From positions 1 to 25,194 of the forward strand of contig JAQQAK010000238.1 of assembly GCA_028527945.1 (NCBI GenBank): DNA of 25,194 nucleotides. The letters are read 5' to 3'. The stretch comes from Spirochaetaceae bacterium (GTDB lineage Bacteria; Spirochaetota; Spirochaetia; UBA9216). A program made the translations under genes and the position numbers. Below the pieces are notes generated by a model. The model was given only the letters and a program-made list of their open reading frames with translations, was not told the DNA's origin and searched no databases. Positions 6,452 through 14,280 of the stretch are shown here, piece after piece; position 1 is the stretch's first letter, and every line of letters begins with the position of its first letter.

Positions 6452-8037
6452 GCATTATTGATTTACTCCGCCCGAAGGCTGAAACTCGAATAATCCATGA
6501 CTCAGACTATCGCGGCTCATCTCATCACTACGGATCAGGGCGACCAAAATACGGGAATATTAAATATCAGTCAGCAGGCTGGACCGACTACACACAGCAG
6601 AGAGAAAATTCTCGCGGGGTATATAGTGACAGCCTGATCGCCCGCGGCATTGCCGGGCGTCTTGTAGACAATGTAATAAACACAGGTCTAACCCGAGAAT
6701 GTTCGCCGCTTTGGGCTGAAATCCCGGAATGGAAAAACCGGGACGAAGAAGAAAAATATCAGCATACCGAACATACTGAAAACCTGTTCACTCTCTATAC
6801 AAAAAGCACCGAGGCTGACTACAGAGGCCGCCTGACATTTAATCAAATTCAACGCCTCTTATTCTTGCTAAAGATAACGGAAGGCGAATATTTCTGCATA
6901 CTGAAATATCTAAATCCTGTTGGGAGAACCAGTCCTCTTGCAATACAGGTCTTAAACAATGATCAGATACAGCAGCCTTATGATGGGACAATAATAAAAG
7001 CTATTGAAGCCCGAGGGAATACCGTAGAGGAAGGAATTGAATACGATTTTGCTGGGAAAATGGCTGCAATCTACGTCAGGGAAGATTTAAATAACCTGGA
7101 TAAACCGCTTGTAAGGATTCCAGTCAAAGGGTCTAAATCCGGCCGTCGCTTTATTATCCATGATGCCAATTTTGAAACCCCTGAACAATTCAGAGGAGTA
7201 CCTGAGTTTTCTTCGTCCGTTTATGAACTCGACAGCTTAAGTGAGTACGACATAAACGAACTTGAGGCGACAGTAGCCGGATCTCTTTGGTTTGCCGCAA
7301 TAGAGACAGAAAAAGGCGCGATTCCGAAAGGGCCGCGTATTAGACCTAACGGTAACGCTTTTAACGCTGGAGAGGTCAACGAAATTAACGAAGGACTTTC
7401 AGAAGTCCGTATAGGAAGCAAGGCCTTGCTTATGCAGAACCTTGGAGCCGGTCAAACTTTTAAAGGTTTTCAGCCCAACCGTCCTAATCCTAATTTTGCG
7501 GCATTTGAGGAAGTTTTCGAAAACAGGATAGCGGGGAGCGTTGGAATGCCTCTCTCTGTTTACAGACAAAAGTTTCAATCCTCTTACTCTGCAGCCCGTG
7601 CAGAGATTCTTTTTTTCTGGAATAACGTAATCCGGCGTCGTGATGATTTCGCTGCAGGTTTTCTTAATCCATTTTTTGAAGCATGGTTTAGTGAACATGT
7701 TAGAGCGGGAAACATCAATGCCCCCGGATACAACACCCTACCAGTTTCTCATCAAGCCTGGTTATACGGAACATGGAACGGAATCAGCCGTCCTGTAGTA
7801 GATCCGGTAAAAGAGGTCAACGCTGTTAAGCTCAGACTTGAGCTTGGACACACTACAGGAGAGCGCGAAGCTAAAGCCTATAACGGTTCAGACTTCCGTG
7901 AAAACATCAAACGATTAAAAACAGAAAATGTGATGAGGGCGGATGCAAATCTTCCGGTTAATCCAGAGTTAGCCCCGGACGACTCAAAAGAAAATCAAGA
8001 CGGTACAGATACGGAGGACTCAGAAGATGATGATTAA
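6448..8037 (+). CDS. Portal protein, lambda gpB family
   Basis: Forms the twelve-subunit ring at one capsid vertex through which DNA enters and leaves. The start is TTG 6448, in a TTGA overlap with the gpW stop, with AGGAG at 6437-6441. The 529-aa product has the lambda-portal features: an N-terminal S-R-G-V-Y-S-D-S-L-I-A-R region with V-D-N-V-I-N-T-G-L, a central F-E-T-P-E-Q-F-R-G-V-P (residues about 244-254), and R-I-A-G-S-V-G-M-P-L-S-V-Y, Q-S-S-Y-S-A-A-R-A-E in the wing/stem region. Lambda gpB is 533 aa. The C-terminus is a very acidic tail (E-D-S-E-D-D-D), which overlaps the next gene by 11 bases. Confidence 0.93.
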   Translation: MSIIDLLRPKAETRIIHDSDYRGSSHHYGSGRPKYGNIKYQSAGWTDYTQQRENSRGVYSDSLIARGIAGRLVDNVINTGLTRECSPLWAEIPEWKNRDEEEKYQHTEHTENLFTLYTKSTEADYRGRLTFNQIQRLLFLLKITEGEYFCILKYLNPVGRTSPLAIQVLNNDQIQQPYDGTIIKAIEARGNTVEEGIEYDFAGKMAAIYVREDLNNLDKPLVRIPVKGSKSGRRFIIHDANFETPEQFRGVPEFSSSVYELDSLSEYDINELEATVAGSLWFAAIETEKGAIPKGPRIRPNGNAFNAGEVNEINEGLSEVRIGSKALLMQNLGAGQTFKGFQPNRPNPNFAAFEEVFENRIAGSVGMPLSVYRQKFQSSYSAARAEILFFWNNVIRRRDDFAAGFLNPFFEAWFSEHVRAGNINAPGYNTLPVSHQAWLYGTWNGISRPVVDPVKEVNAVKLRLELGHTTGEREAKAYNGSDFRENIKRLKTENVMRADANLPVNPELAPDDSKENQDGTDTEDSEDDD

Positions 8038-8314
8038 TCTCAAGATTTTTGTAGGAATACTTACCGGGATTTTAGTTATCGGCGGAGCTGTTGTCACTTT
8101 CTTTCAAATGCAAACAAGACAAAACATGAAAATTGAAGCTCTTGAAAAAGAAGTAACAGAAATTCGTGGAAAAGAAATTCCTGAACTCAAAAGAAAACTT
8201 TCAGAACAGTCTCATTACCAGATAGAAACAGAGAAGGCAATCATCGAAATCAATGGAAAACTTGATCACATCTCAGAAGCTATTGAAGAGCTTAAAAAGG
8301 GCGGCAACTCATGA
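8027..8314 (+). CDS. Small membrane-anchored coiled-coil protein, 95 aa
   Basis: ATG 8027 (or ATG 8030) with GGAGGA at 8013-8018. One N-terminal transmembrane helix (about residues 6-26: F-V-G-I-L-T-G-I-L-V-I-G-G-A-V-V-T-F-F) is followed by a long charged heptad-type coiled coil rich in Glu and Lys. It overlaps both the portal gene and the protease gene (ATGA). Neither lambda nor Mu has a membrane protein here. Architecture alone recalls XhlA/Rz-type accessory proteins, but the position inside the prohead genes argues for something else, perhaps a membrane tether for prohead assembly or a superinfection-exclusion protein. Function unknown. Confidence 0.7.
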   Translation: MMINLKIFVGILTGILVIGGAVVTFFQMQTRQNMKIEALEKEVTEIRGKEIPELKRKLSEQSHYQIETEKAIIEINGKLDHISEAIEELKKGGNS

Positions 8315-9381
8315 AAAGCATACATATAGAAGGCGTTATTGGCTGTGAAGTTTACGCGGCTGATTTACGCGAACAACTAAAAGACTCAAACGGCGAAGAC
8401 ATTGATTTAACAATCAGCTCTCCTGGCGGCTCCGTATATGAAGGGCTTGCAATCTATAACACGATCAGAGACTTCCGCAAGGCAGGCGGAAAAGTAAATG
8501 CCAGGGTTATCGGTCTTGCCGCGTCCATGGCGACATACATATCACTCGCTGCAAACACCGTGAGCATAGAAGATAATGCGATTTGGATGATTCATAACCC
8601 GTGGAACATGGCAATCGGGAATCAAAACGATATGCGTAAAATGGCAGATCTGCTTGAGGGGATCGCTGTTCTTATCTGTAATGCCTACGCGAAAAAAACA
8701 GGAAAAGAGAAATCAGAAATCCGTGAACTCATGGACGCTGAAACTTACCTGTTCGGCGAAGAAATAAAGAGCTTCGGTTTTGCCGATTCAATAGAACCGG
8801 CTGGAGAGGGCGCGGAAACAAAAGCTGAAGCTGTTGTCCTTGCCCACACATCTATAGAAGCTATGAAAACAAGAATCTCAGCAGAACCACAGCAAATAGA
8901 AAAAGCCGCCGCACTACTAACAGAAATGAATGGAGCTGTCAGCTCCTTAAAGCCGGATGTTATCCGGGATAAACCCGCCGCTACGGCGGAAGAAACTATG
9001 GAGGAGGTCAAGATGCAGAATCTTGAAGAACTCAAAAATAAGGCTCCCGATCTATATACCAAGGCGGTAAATCTCGGAGAAGGGCTGGGCATCGAAAAAG
9101 AAAGAGCAAGAGTATCCGAGCTCAGAAGTTACATAGAGGCAGACCCTGACAATCTGAAACTTGCGGAAGTTGTAAACACAGCAATAGCCGACGGCTCAAA
9201 GCTCTCAGATGTAAACGCAAAAGTTCAGGTTGCAATTAGAGACGGCTCAAAGCTTGAAGGCGAAAACGCTCCAAGCGTTCAGACTGCCGGGACTCAGGAT
9301 GCATTAAGCGCGGAGGAAATATCACTCTGCAAGAATCTTGGAATTACTCCTGAAGAGTATAAAGCACAGAAGGAGAGCTAA
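8311..9381 (+). CDS. Prohead protease (ClpP/S49 type) with C-terminal scaffold domain
   Basis: Cleaves scaffold and capsid proteins during head maturation, like lambda gpC. The N-terminal ~200 residues are a ClpP-fold serine peptidase: S-P-G-G-S-V (37-42) forms the oxyanion region, A-A-S-M-A holds the nucleophile Ser72, and M-I-H-N-P-W holds His95. The C-terminal ~120 residues are helical and charged and form the scaffold part, ending in I-T-P-E-E-Y-K-A-Q-K, a common scaffold tail. An internal ribosome site and ATG allow that part to be made alone (see the feature at 9013). Length 356 aa, shorter than lambda gpC (439). Starts in an ATGA overlap behind AAGGGCGG. Confidence 0.9.
   Translation: MKSIHIEGVIGCEVYAADLREQLKDSNGEDIDLTISSPGGSVYEGLAIYNTIRDFRKAGGKVNARVIGLAASMATYISLAANTVSIEDNAIWMIHNPWNMAIGNQNDMRKMADLLEGIAVLICNAYAKKTGKEKSEIRELMDAETYLFGEEIKSFGFADSIEPAGEGAETKAEAVVLAHTSIEAMKTRISAEPQQIEKAAALLTEMNGAVSSLKPDVIRDKPAATAEETMEEVKMQNLEELKNKAPDLYTKAVNLGEGLGIEKERARVSELRSYIEADPDNLKLAEVVNTAIADGSKLSDVNAKVQVAIRDGSKLEGENAPSVQTAGTQDALSAEEISLCKNLGITPEEYKAQKES
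9013..9381 (+). CDS. Scaffold protein from internal in-frame start (lambda Nu3-like)
   Basis: Inside the protease gene, GAGGAGG at 9001-9007 sits 5 bases before ATG 9013, which is in frame (residue 235 of the protease). The 122-aa product begins M-Q-N-L-E-E-L-K-N-K and is helical and highly charged, as scaffolds are. Lambda gene C carries Nu3 in the same way, so the arrangement is established for this family; that this start is used is inferred from the strength of the ribosome site. The stretch before it is a low-complexity linker with A-E-E-T-M-E-E, a sensible domain boundary. Confidence 0.7.
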   Translation: MQNLEELKNKAPDLYTKAVNLGEGLGIEKERARVSELRSYIEADPDNLKLAEVVNTAIADGSKLSDVNAKVQVAIRDGSKLEGENAPSVQTAGTQDALSAEEISLCKNLGITPEEYKAQKES

Positions 9382-9383
9382 TA

Positions 9384-9794
9384 ATGGGACTCGAAGCACA
9401 GACACAAATTGAAATGCTGGGACCTACTCACAGAATCCCTGGGAAACTCACCGCAGGCGACACCTATTACAAGGGCGGGGTTATGGGAATTATAGACGGC
9501 TTCTTTTCTGCATCCGGCGGTATTCCTTCAGGTATTCTTACAGGTTACGGGTTCGACCCTGATGATGGAGGGGCAAAGGTTGTCAGCTCAAGCGACAACC
9601 CTGACGCAGAGATCGACGTCGGAATGGCATGGGTTCCTTATTCCGGAGCATCTCAGGAATCTGTCGGAGACACATTCTTTTTGACAGATGATAACACCGT
9701 AACTACCACCGCCGGAGATTATGCCGGTGTTCTCTGCCGTGGTTACAAGTCCGGCTATGTTCTACTTGATTTCAGAACAGTACTGGCATCGTAG
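9384..9794 (+). CDS. Capsid decoration / cement protein candidate
   Basis: ATG 9384 with AAGGAG just upstream. The 136-aa product is beta-rich with G-D-T-Y-Y-K-G-G at about residues 25-32 and, later, G-D-T-F-F-L-T-D-D-N-T-V-T-T. That pattern is seen in small capsid-cement proteins that lie between the protease and major capsid genes in many phages, and lambda gpD has the same position. These trimers or monomers bind outside the shell and stabilise it against internal DNA pressure. It contains a single cysteine and no signal. The call relies on position, size and the beta-rich pattern. Confidence 0.65.
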   Translation: MGLEAQTQIEMLGPTHRIPGKLTAGDTYYKGGVMGIIDGFFSASGGIPSGILTGYGFDPDDGGAKVVSSSDNPDAEIDVGMAWVPYSGASQESVGDTFFLTDDNTVTTTAGDYAGVLCRGYKSGYVLLDFRTVLAS

Positions 9795-9806
9795 GAGGTA
9801 TAAACA

Positions 9807-10682
9807 ATGCTTTATAACACATCAATTTTAAAAAAAGGGATAGACGCTACTTTCCACAAGGCATACGGAGCGATGCAGACTCAAGCCTATCTTGCGGCCC
9901 TTGGCAGTCTGTTTTTAACTGCCCCGTCAACCGGAGCATCAGAAGATTACGCATGGCTCGGAGACGTACCGGGTGTTCGCGAATGGATAGGAGACAAGGC
10001 TCTTAAAGGACTCAAGGATTACGATTACAGTATCAAGAATAAAGACTGGTACGACGGATTTGCAATAGACAGAAATGAGCTTGAAGATGAGAAAATCGCT
10101 GGTATTATGCCGCGGGTTAAGATGCTTGCTCAGACTGTTGCGAAATGGCCTTCCGAACTCATTCTTGATTTAATCGTTAATGGAACAACAAACAAAGCTT
10201 ACGATGGTAATGCCTTTTTTGCAAACCGTGACGATAACGACAACCTGCTTGCTGGAAGCGGCGTTACAGCCGCACTTATTAAAACTGATATCACAAAAGC
10301 CCGAACCGCAATGATGAAGTATACATCAGACCAGGACAGGGTTATGGGGCTTTTGATGGACACAATCCTTTGCCCTCCGGAACTTGAAGAAACCTTTCTT
10401 GAAGTCTGCACTTCTGTTGCCGGTGAAGATACTGCAAGACCTGCCGCCCGCTGGATAAAAAACATCATCGTTGCACCTGAGCTTTCAGACACAAACGACT
10501 GGTACGGCTTTGCCGCAGGATCTCCTCTAAAGCCTTTTATCTTCCAGGACAGAAAGGGTGTCTCAACTGTAATCGACGAGACACAGGTAAAACGAAACAG
10601 GAAAATTGATTATTCAGCAGAAATGAGAGGAAACGCCGGTTACGGCTTCTATCAGATGGCAGTTAAGGTCGTTAACGAATAA
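9807..10682 (+). CDS. Major capsid protein, Mu gpT family
   Basis: The main shell subunit (HK97 fold expected). ATG 9807 behind TAGGAGGT (9792-9799). The 291-aa product carries the typical Mu gpT signature: L-G-D-V-P-G-V-R-E-W-I-G-D-K (residues 51-64), then L-K-D-Y-D-Y-S-I-K-N-K-D-W-Y-D-G-F-A-I and R-N-E-L-E-D-E-K-I. Mu gpT is 305 aa. Preceding prohead genes are lambda-type, so this capsid gene was probably exchanged as a module. A strong hairpin follows the stop (10683-10704), which may help set high capsid mRNA levels. Confidence 0.92.
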   Translation: MLYNTSILKKGIDATFHKAYGAMQTQAYLAALGSLFLTAPSTGASEDYAWLGDVPGVREWIGDKALKGLKDYDYSIKNKDWYDGFAIDRNELEDEKIAGIMPRVKMLAQTVAKWPSELILDLIVNGTTNKAYDGNAFFANRDDNDNLLAGSGVTAALIKTDITKARTAMMKYTSDQDRVMGLLMDTILCPPELEETFLEVCTSVAGEDTARPAARWIKNIIVAPELSDTNDWYGFAAGSPLKPFIFQDRKGVSTVIDETQVKRNRKIDYSAEMRGNAGYGFYQMAVKVVNE

Positions 10683-10704
10683 GGAAGGGGGATATCACCC
10701 TTCC
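10683..10704 (+). terminator. Hairpin right after the capsid gene
   Basis: GGAAGGG (10683-10689) pairs with CCCTTCC (10698-10704) around an 8-base loop, starting at the base after the capsid stop. Only TT follows the stem, so it is a poor intrinsic terminator. A processing or mRNA-stabilising hairpin, or a partial terminator lowering expression of downstream genes, fits better. Confidence 0.5.
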
Positions 10705-10722
10705 TTCTGCCCGGAGGAAATT

Positions 10723-10887
10723 ATGAAGAAATATAAAGCCACTTTTCCCAATGGGAAAAGCGCAATTGTAAATGAAAAGATAGCTGAGAAGCTTAAGAAA
10801 AAGGCTGCTCACACTGTAAGCGAAATCAAGGAAGTGGCAGCAAAACCAACAGGAAAAACTATACCCAAAATCGGAGCCGCAAAATGA
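10723..10887 (+). CDS. Small basic hypothetical protein, 54 aa
   Basis: ATG 10723 has a strong ribosome site, CCGGAGGAAA (10711-10720). The product is lysine-rich (M-K-K-Y-K-A-T-F-P-N-G-K-S-A start, then A-E-K-L-K-K-K-A-A). I do not recognise it. It lies between capsid and head-tail completion genes and its stop overlaps the next start (ATGA), so the pair is likely co-translated. A small head-associated or DNA-binding role is possible from charge only. Confidence 0.6.
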   Translation: MKKYKATFPNGKSAIVNEKIAEKLKKKAAHTVSEIKEVAAKPTGKTIPKIGAAK

Positions 10888-11024
10888 CACTCGGCGACGG
10901 CGTAACCGTATATCACGGGAAGGAAAAATTCAAAAATGAAATCTCTGATACAAAAGCTGAAGAACTTGGCCTTGGCTCTGACTCAAGCACTGAGACTGAC
11001 AGTGAAAGTGATTCTGAGGAATAA
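10884..11024 (+). CDS. Small acidic hypothetical protein, 46 aa
   Basis: ATG 10884 overlaps the stop of the 54-aa gene. The product starts M-T-L-G-D-G-V-T-V-Y-H-G and ends in a Ser/Glu/Asp-rich tail (S-D-S-S-T-E-T-D-S-E-S-D-S-E-E). It is the acidic partner of a basic neighbour, so the two might bind each other; this is only an inference. The stop is followed at once by the next gene's ATG. No ribosome site of its own is obvious, which suits translational coupling. Confidence 0.5.
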   Translation: MTLGDGVTVYHGKEKFKNEISDTKAEELGLGSDSSTETDSESDSEE

Positions 11025-11357
11025 ATGAGCATCAGATCGCAGGCAGCCGCGGACGTACAAGCCAATCTCAATACCGATTTTGACGACGTAATTCTAACGC
11101 CTCCGGAGAGTGAGCCCGTAACAGTCCAGGGCTTTGTTAAACGTGTTGATTATTACATCAGTTCAGAAGGCGTAAAAATGGACGAGCCTGCAACAAAAGT
11201 CACTGTAAGCCTTTTAGATCTCGATACAGAGCCTACAGAAGATTGGCAAGTTAGCGCGAGCGATGTCCTCGGAAATGAAATCAGCGGGTATGTCATGAGT
11301 CCGGAGTTTGACAGGACTATAGGCGTTGTCTCGTTTATCGTGGAGGTTTCGGAATGA
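11025..11357 (+). CDS. Head-tail connector candidate (gpFII-like position), 110 aa
   Basis: ATG 11025 abuts the previous stop. Beta-rich, 110 aa, with T-V-Q-G-F-V-K-R-V-D-Y-Y-I at about residues 33-45 and a Val/Ser-rich end. Size and place (after capsid, before the tail-terminator-like gene) match lambda gpFII (117 aa), which forms the ring joining head and tail, but the sequence match by eye is weak. The N-terminus R-S-Q-A-A-A-D-V-Q-A-N-L looks helical. Ends in an ATGA overlap with the next gene. Confidence 0.5.
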   Translation: MSIRSQAAADVQANLNTDFDDVILTPPESEPVTVQGFVKRVDYYISSEGVKMDEPATKVTVSLLDLDTEPTEDWQVSASDVLGNEISGYVMSPEFDRTIGVVSFIVEVSE

Positions 11358-11923
11358 TCGACAAAGGCGATTTCGACAACCTGTTTGATTCTATTGTCTC
11401 AATTCTTGAAGCGTATTCAGATGAGCAGGACTCAGATTATCAGTTCAAAGTCAAGCCAGACTATTACCGCAATTTACCTGCAAGCTCAAGTGGCGCATAT
11501 GCTTTTCCATATTTCAACGAGTTGAGTGCAGGTCAAAAGGCTGGCCATGTCGGTTATATCCAATTCAGCGCGCAGTACATTATCGACTTATTTGTTTTCG
11601 CTAAAGCTACAGACAGTAGCAGGGCTGACAAGGCCGCAGGCTCGCGTCTTCGGTATCTCATACAGCAAGTACTCGATGCGATCTACAACAATGAGAACAG
11701 CCAGGCAATGCGCAGACTAGGTAAGCCTTCATTCAGCCCTGTTCCACCTGAACGAATGAACCAAATGGGAGAGCGGGCCTATGCCGCTTGCCGAATGAGC
11801 TTCTCAGCAAATACAGCCTTTGAACCATCGGAGCTTGAGGGCACTAACTTGGAAGCCATATCAATTACAGCCGACGAACTTTGGTCGGCGTATATCGAAC
11901 CAGAACAAAGGGAGGACGAATAA
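11354..11923 (+). CDS. Tail completion / terminator-like protein, 189 aa
   Basis: ATG 11354 behind GGAGG (11342-11346). An N-terminal helix (F-D-N-L-F-D-S-I-V-S-I-L-E-A-Y) is followed by a beta region with I-Q-F-S-A-Q-Y-I-I-D-L-F-V-F-A-K-A and then a helix L-R-Y-L-I-Q-Q-V-L-D-A-I-Y. This order is the usual one for tail terminators and head-tail completion proteins, which cap the tube and bind the head connector. It comes directly before the sheath gene, as in Mu and other contractile phages. The ATG of the sheath gene overlaps its TAA. Confidence 0.55.
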   Translation: MIDKGDFDNLFDSIVSILEAYSDEQDSDYQFKVKPDYYRNLPASSSGAYAFPYFNELSAGQKAGHVGYIQFSAQYIIDLFVFAKATDSSRADKAAGSRLRYLIQQVLDAIYNNENSQAMRRLGKPSFSPVPPERMNQMGERAYAACRMSFSANTAFEPSELEGTNLEAISITADELWSAYIEPEQREDE

Positions 11924-13425
11924 TGTCTATAACTTTTAATCTTGTTCCAGCGACCGCCGCAGCATCGGCTGTCTATGTTGAGCAGGAAAATGTAAATAGA
12001 GGACCTTCAACAAGCAGTCTACCACACAAGATTCTTGTTCCCGGTCAATATAACGACGGATACAGCCCTACTGTAAACACACCACAGCTGATTCTCAATA
12101 AGGCAGACGCCTGGACCCGTTACGGCCGCGGCTCAATGCTTGCGGCCATGATTGAGAAATGCCTTAAGAAAGGCGGCGGATGTTCCGTCTACGCTTTCCC
12201 AATTGCCGCTAATAGCGCCGGGGTTGCCGCAACTGGAACGGTTGTCGTAACTGTAGATGATGCTGAGGCCGGGACAATCTATCTATACATCGGGGGTGAA
12301 GAGGTAGACGTTGCAATAACAGCAGACATGACTGCAACTGAAATAGGCGAAGCCATAGCTGATGCTATCAATGCGAATCTTGATCTTCCGGTAACCGCTG
12401 AAAACGACGCCGGAACCGTAACCCTAACTTGTCGCTGGGCTGGTGAATCAGGAAATCAGATAGCACTTGAATTAAACCGTGACGATGATGATGAAACGCC
12501 TGACGGTGTAACGTTGGAAGTCACAGACATAGGCAGTGTCACCGCCGGAGCAAATGATCCAGATCTGACCGATGTATTTACAACTGAGAACCTTGGCGGC
12601 AAATGGTTTACAGAAGTTCCATTTCCCTATACTTCAGAAGACGCAATAGGTGCAATGGAAGACTGCGGAGATGAACGCGATGATCCGAGCGTCATGAGGC
12701 AGCTTGTCGGGTTCGTCGGGTTTACAGGCACTATAGCCAACTTTATTACTGCTCTTGAGGAAAGAAACTCACAGTGGAGCACCTATGTTCCTGTACCCGG
12801 TTCTCCGACCTCTGCTTATATGATAGCCGCATCAGCCGCCGCAATTTACGCAAAATATCAGCAGATTAATCCAGGCAGACCAGTTAAGACAATCGAGCTG
12901 CCCGGCGTTATAGCCGGAAACGAGGCTATGAAAGACTATGCCGACACGGTTGTCCAGGCAGGTGGAAGCTGGACCATAAATCAGGATGATGACACGGTAA
13001 TTATAGGCGATCTTTGCACGACCCGCACGACTGAGGATTCCGGAGCTAAAACTGAGGATTGGCGATTTACAATCATAATCACAAATATTCAGCACAAGCT
13101 ATACCAGATTTACAACACATTTGCCGCTTCTCCTTTTGCCCGCGCAGTTGTTTTAACTGATTCACATGGCAAAGGTCCTTCTTACGGTATAAGGCCTAAA
13201 ACTGTTAAGGGTTATGCAATCAAGCTTGTCAGAGCATGGGGAGAAGCAGGGCTTTCAACTGATATTGACACGATTATTAACGGCAACGATGACGACAATC
13301 CAGGAATATCGGCAGAAATTAACGACTCAAACGCAGGAAGAATTGACTTGCTTATACCGGATATCCCGAGCGCGGGACTCAGAATTCTTGCAACAAAGCT
13401 CGAATGGGCATTTACAACAGGTTAA
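11923..13425 (+). CDS. Contractile tail sheath protein, Mu gpL family
   Basis: Forms the outer sheath that contracts to drive the tube through the cell envelope. ATG 11923 (TAATG overlap) has GGAGGA at 11911-11916, so the 500-aa form is chosen over a longer open frame. The N-terminus has the usual sheath opening with V-P-A and P-H-K-I-L-V-P-G-Q-Y. A beta-rich insert (about residues 105-205, with T-V-D-D-A-E-A-G-T-I-Y-L-Y-I-G-G and A-D-A-I-N-A-N-L-D-L-P-V-T) is the surface domain seen in Mu-type sheaths. The C-terminal region, including T-R-T-T-E-D and the final L-A-T-K-L-E-W-A-F, is the conserved inter-subunit part. Confidence 0.9.
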   Translation: MSITFNLVPATAAASAVYVEQENVNRGPSTSSLPHKILVPGQYNDGYSPTVNTPQLILNKADAWTRYGRGSMLAAMIEKCLKKGGGCSVYAFPIAANSAGVAATGTVVVTVDDAEAGTIYLYIGGEEVDVAITADMTATEIGEAIADAINANLDLPVTAENDAGTVTLTCRWAGESGNQIALELNRDDDDETPDGVTLEVTDIGSVTAGANDPDLTDVFTTENLGGKWFTEVPFPYTSEDAIGAMEDCGDERDDPSVMRQLVGFVGFTGTIANFITALEERNSQWSTYVPVPGSPTSAYMIAASAAAIYAKYQQINPGRPVKTIELPGVIAGNEAMKDYADTVVQAGGSWTINQDDDTVIIGDLCTTRTTEDSGAKTEDWRFTIIITNIQHKLYQIYNTFAASPFARAVVLTDSHGKGPSYGIRPKTVKGYAIKLVRAWGEAGLSTDIDTIINGNDDDNPGISAEINDSNAGRIDLLIPDIPSAGLRILATKLEWAFTTG

Positions 13426-13436
13426 GGAGGTAATCA

Positions 13437-13820
13437 ATGGCAACAATTAGAGGCGGTGACATCGAACAGCTTTTAATCAACGGCCGAGAGTTTGATTCAG
13501 TAGCTGAGGCAAATGTTACTTACAGACTCGGAGGTTGGAAAAATGAAAGCAGTCCGACTGGTAACGGAGGAATGCATACAAAACGGACTCGGAAGCTTGG
13601 CGGGTTTGATAGTCTTCCTCTTTCGGTTGATTCGGAAAACAAGGATCTTGAATATATTCAGGATCTTATAGATGACGGTGAACCGGTAACGATATCGATG
13701 ACCAAGGCTGACGGTATTACCTATTCTGGCGATCTCACAATTGAAGGAGATCTCGACGCCAATACTGGTGACGGTCAGGTTGAGGTGTCAGCACTTGGGC
13801 CAACGTTCGAACAGATATGA
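13437..13820 (+). CDS. Tail tube protein, Mu gpM family
   Basis: Builds the inner tube of the contractile tail. ATG 13437 follows AAGGAGG (13424-13430). The 127-aa product fits Mu gpM: start M-A-T-I-R-G-G-D, then F-D-S-V-A-E-A-N-V-T-Y-R-L-G-G, and later M-T-K-A-D-G-I-T-Y-S-G-D-L-T-I-E-G-D. It is all-beta in appearance with Gly/Asp turns, as tube proteins are. Directly downstream of the sheath, as in Mu. Confidence 0.88.
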   Translation: MATIRGGDIEQLLINGREFDSVAEANVTYRLGGWKNESSPTGNGGMHTKRTRKLGGFDSLPLSVDSENKDLEYIQDLIDDGEPVTISMTKADGITYSGDLTIEGDLDANTGDGQVEVSALGPTFEQI

Positions 13821-13854
13821 TCAAGGTTGTATAAGGTTTTTAAAGGAGAAGAAT

Positions 13855-14280
13855 ATGCCAGTTATAGAAAAAGCAGCAGCCCTTATAGAGCTGGAAGCAA
13901 TAGAAGAAATCTTTGACGTTAAGTATGACGAAGATGACAAGAGTAAAATCTTGCAGGCTGTTATGGATGGCCGGTTTACCACAGACGCACAGGCTGAAAC
14001 GGTATGCTACCAACTAATTAAATCCATCGAACAGAAAAATGGAGACACAAAAGAAAACCTCATTTTTAGAACTCCCTCAGTCTCGGACATTGAGTACATA
14101 AACAAGGGATTCACTATGAAAGTTGACAAATCTGGAAACACTGAAATGGATATGGGAGCCCTTTCTGAACGGACAAAGCGTGCTGTTTTGAGACTGTCTG
14201 GCATACCTCTCGGGTTATTCGAACGTATCAGTAGAAAAGATATGAGGGTTTTTACAGGGTTGTTCAATTTTTTCGATTAA
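13855..14280 (+). CDS. Tail assembly chaperone (short, G-like product)
   Basis: ATG 13855 behind AAAGGAGAAG (13842-13851) gives 141 aa. It binds the tape measure during tail assembly. The product is helical, with the N-terminus A-A-L-I-E-L-E-A-I-E-E-I and a C-terminal helical region L-S-E-R-T-K-R-A-V-L-R-L-S-G-I-P. It lies between tube and tape measure genes, the invariant place of G/GT-type chaperones (Mu gp41 in this order). Its last codons contain the frameshift site at 14268-14274, so a longer product is also expected. Confidence 0.8.
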   Translation: MPVIEKAAALIELEAIEEIFDVKYDEDDKSKILQAVMDGRFTTDAQAETVCYQLIKSIEQKNGDTKENLIFRTPSVSDIEYINKGFTMKVDKSGNTEMDMGALSERTKRAVLRLSGIPLGLFERISRKDMRVFTGLFNFFD

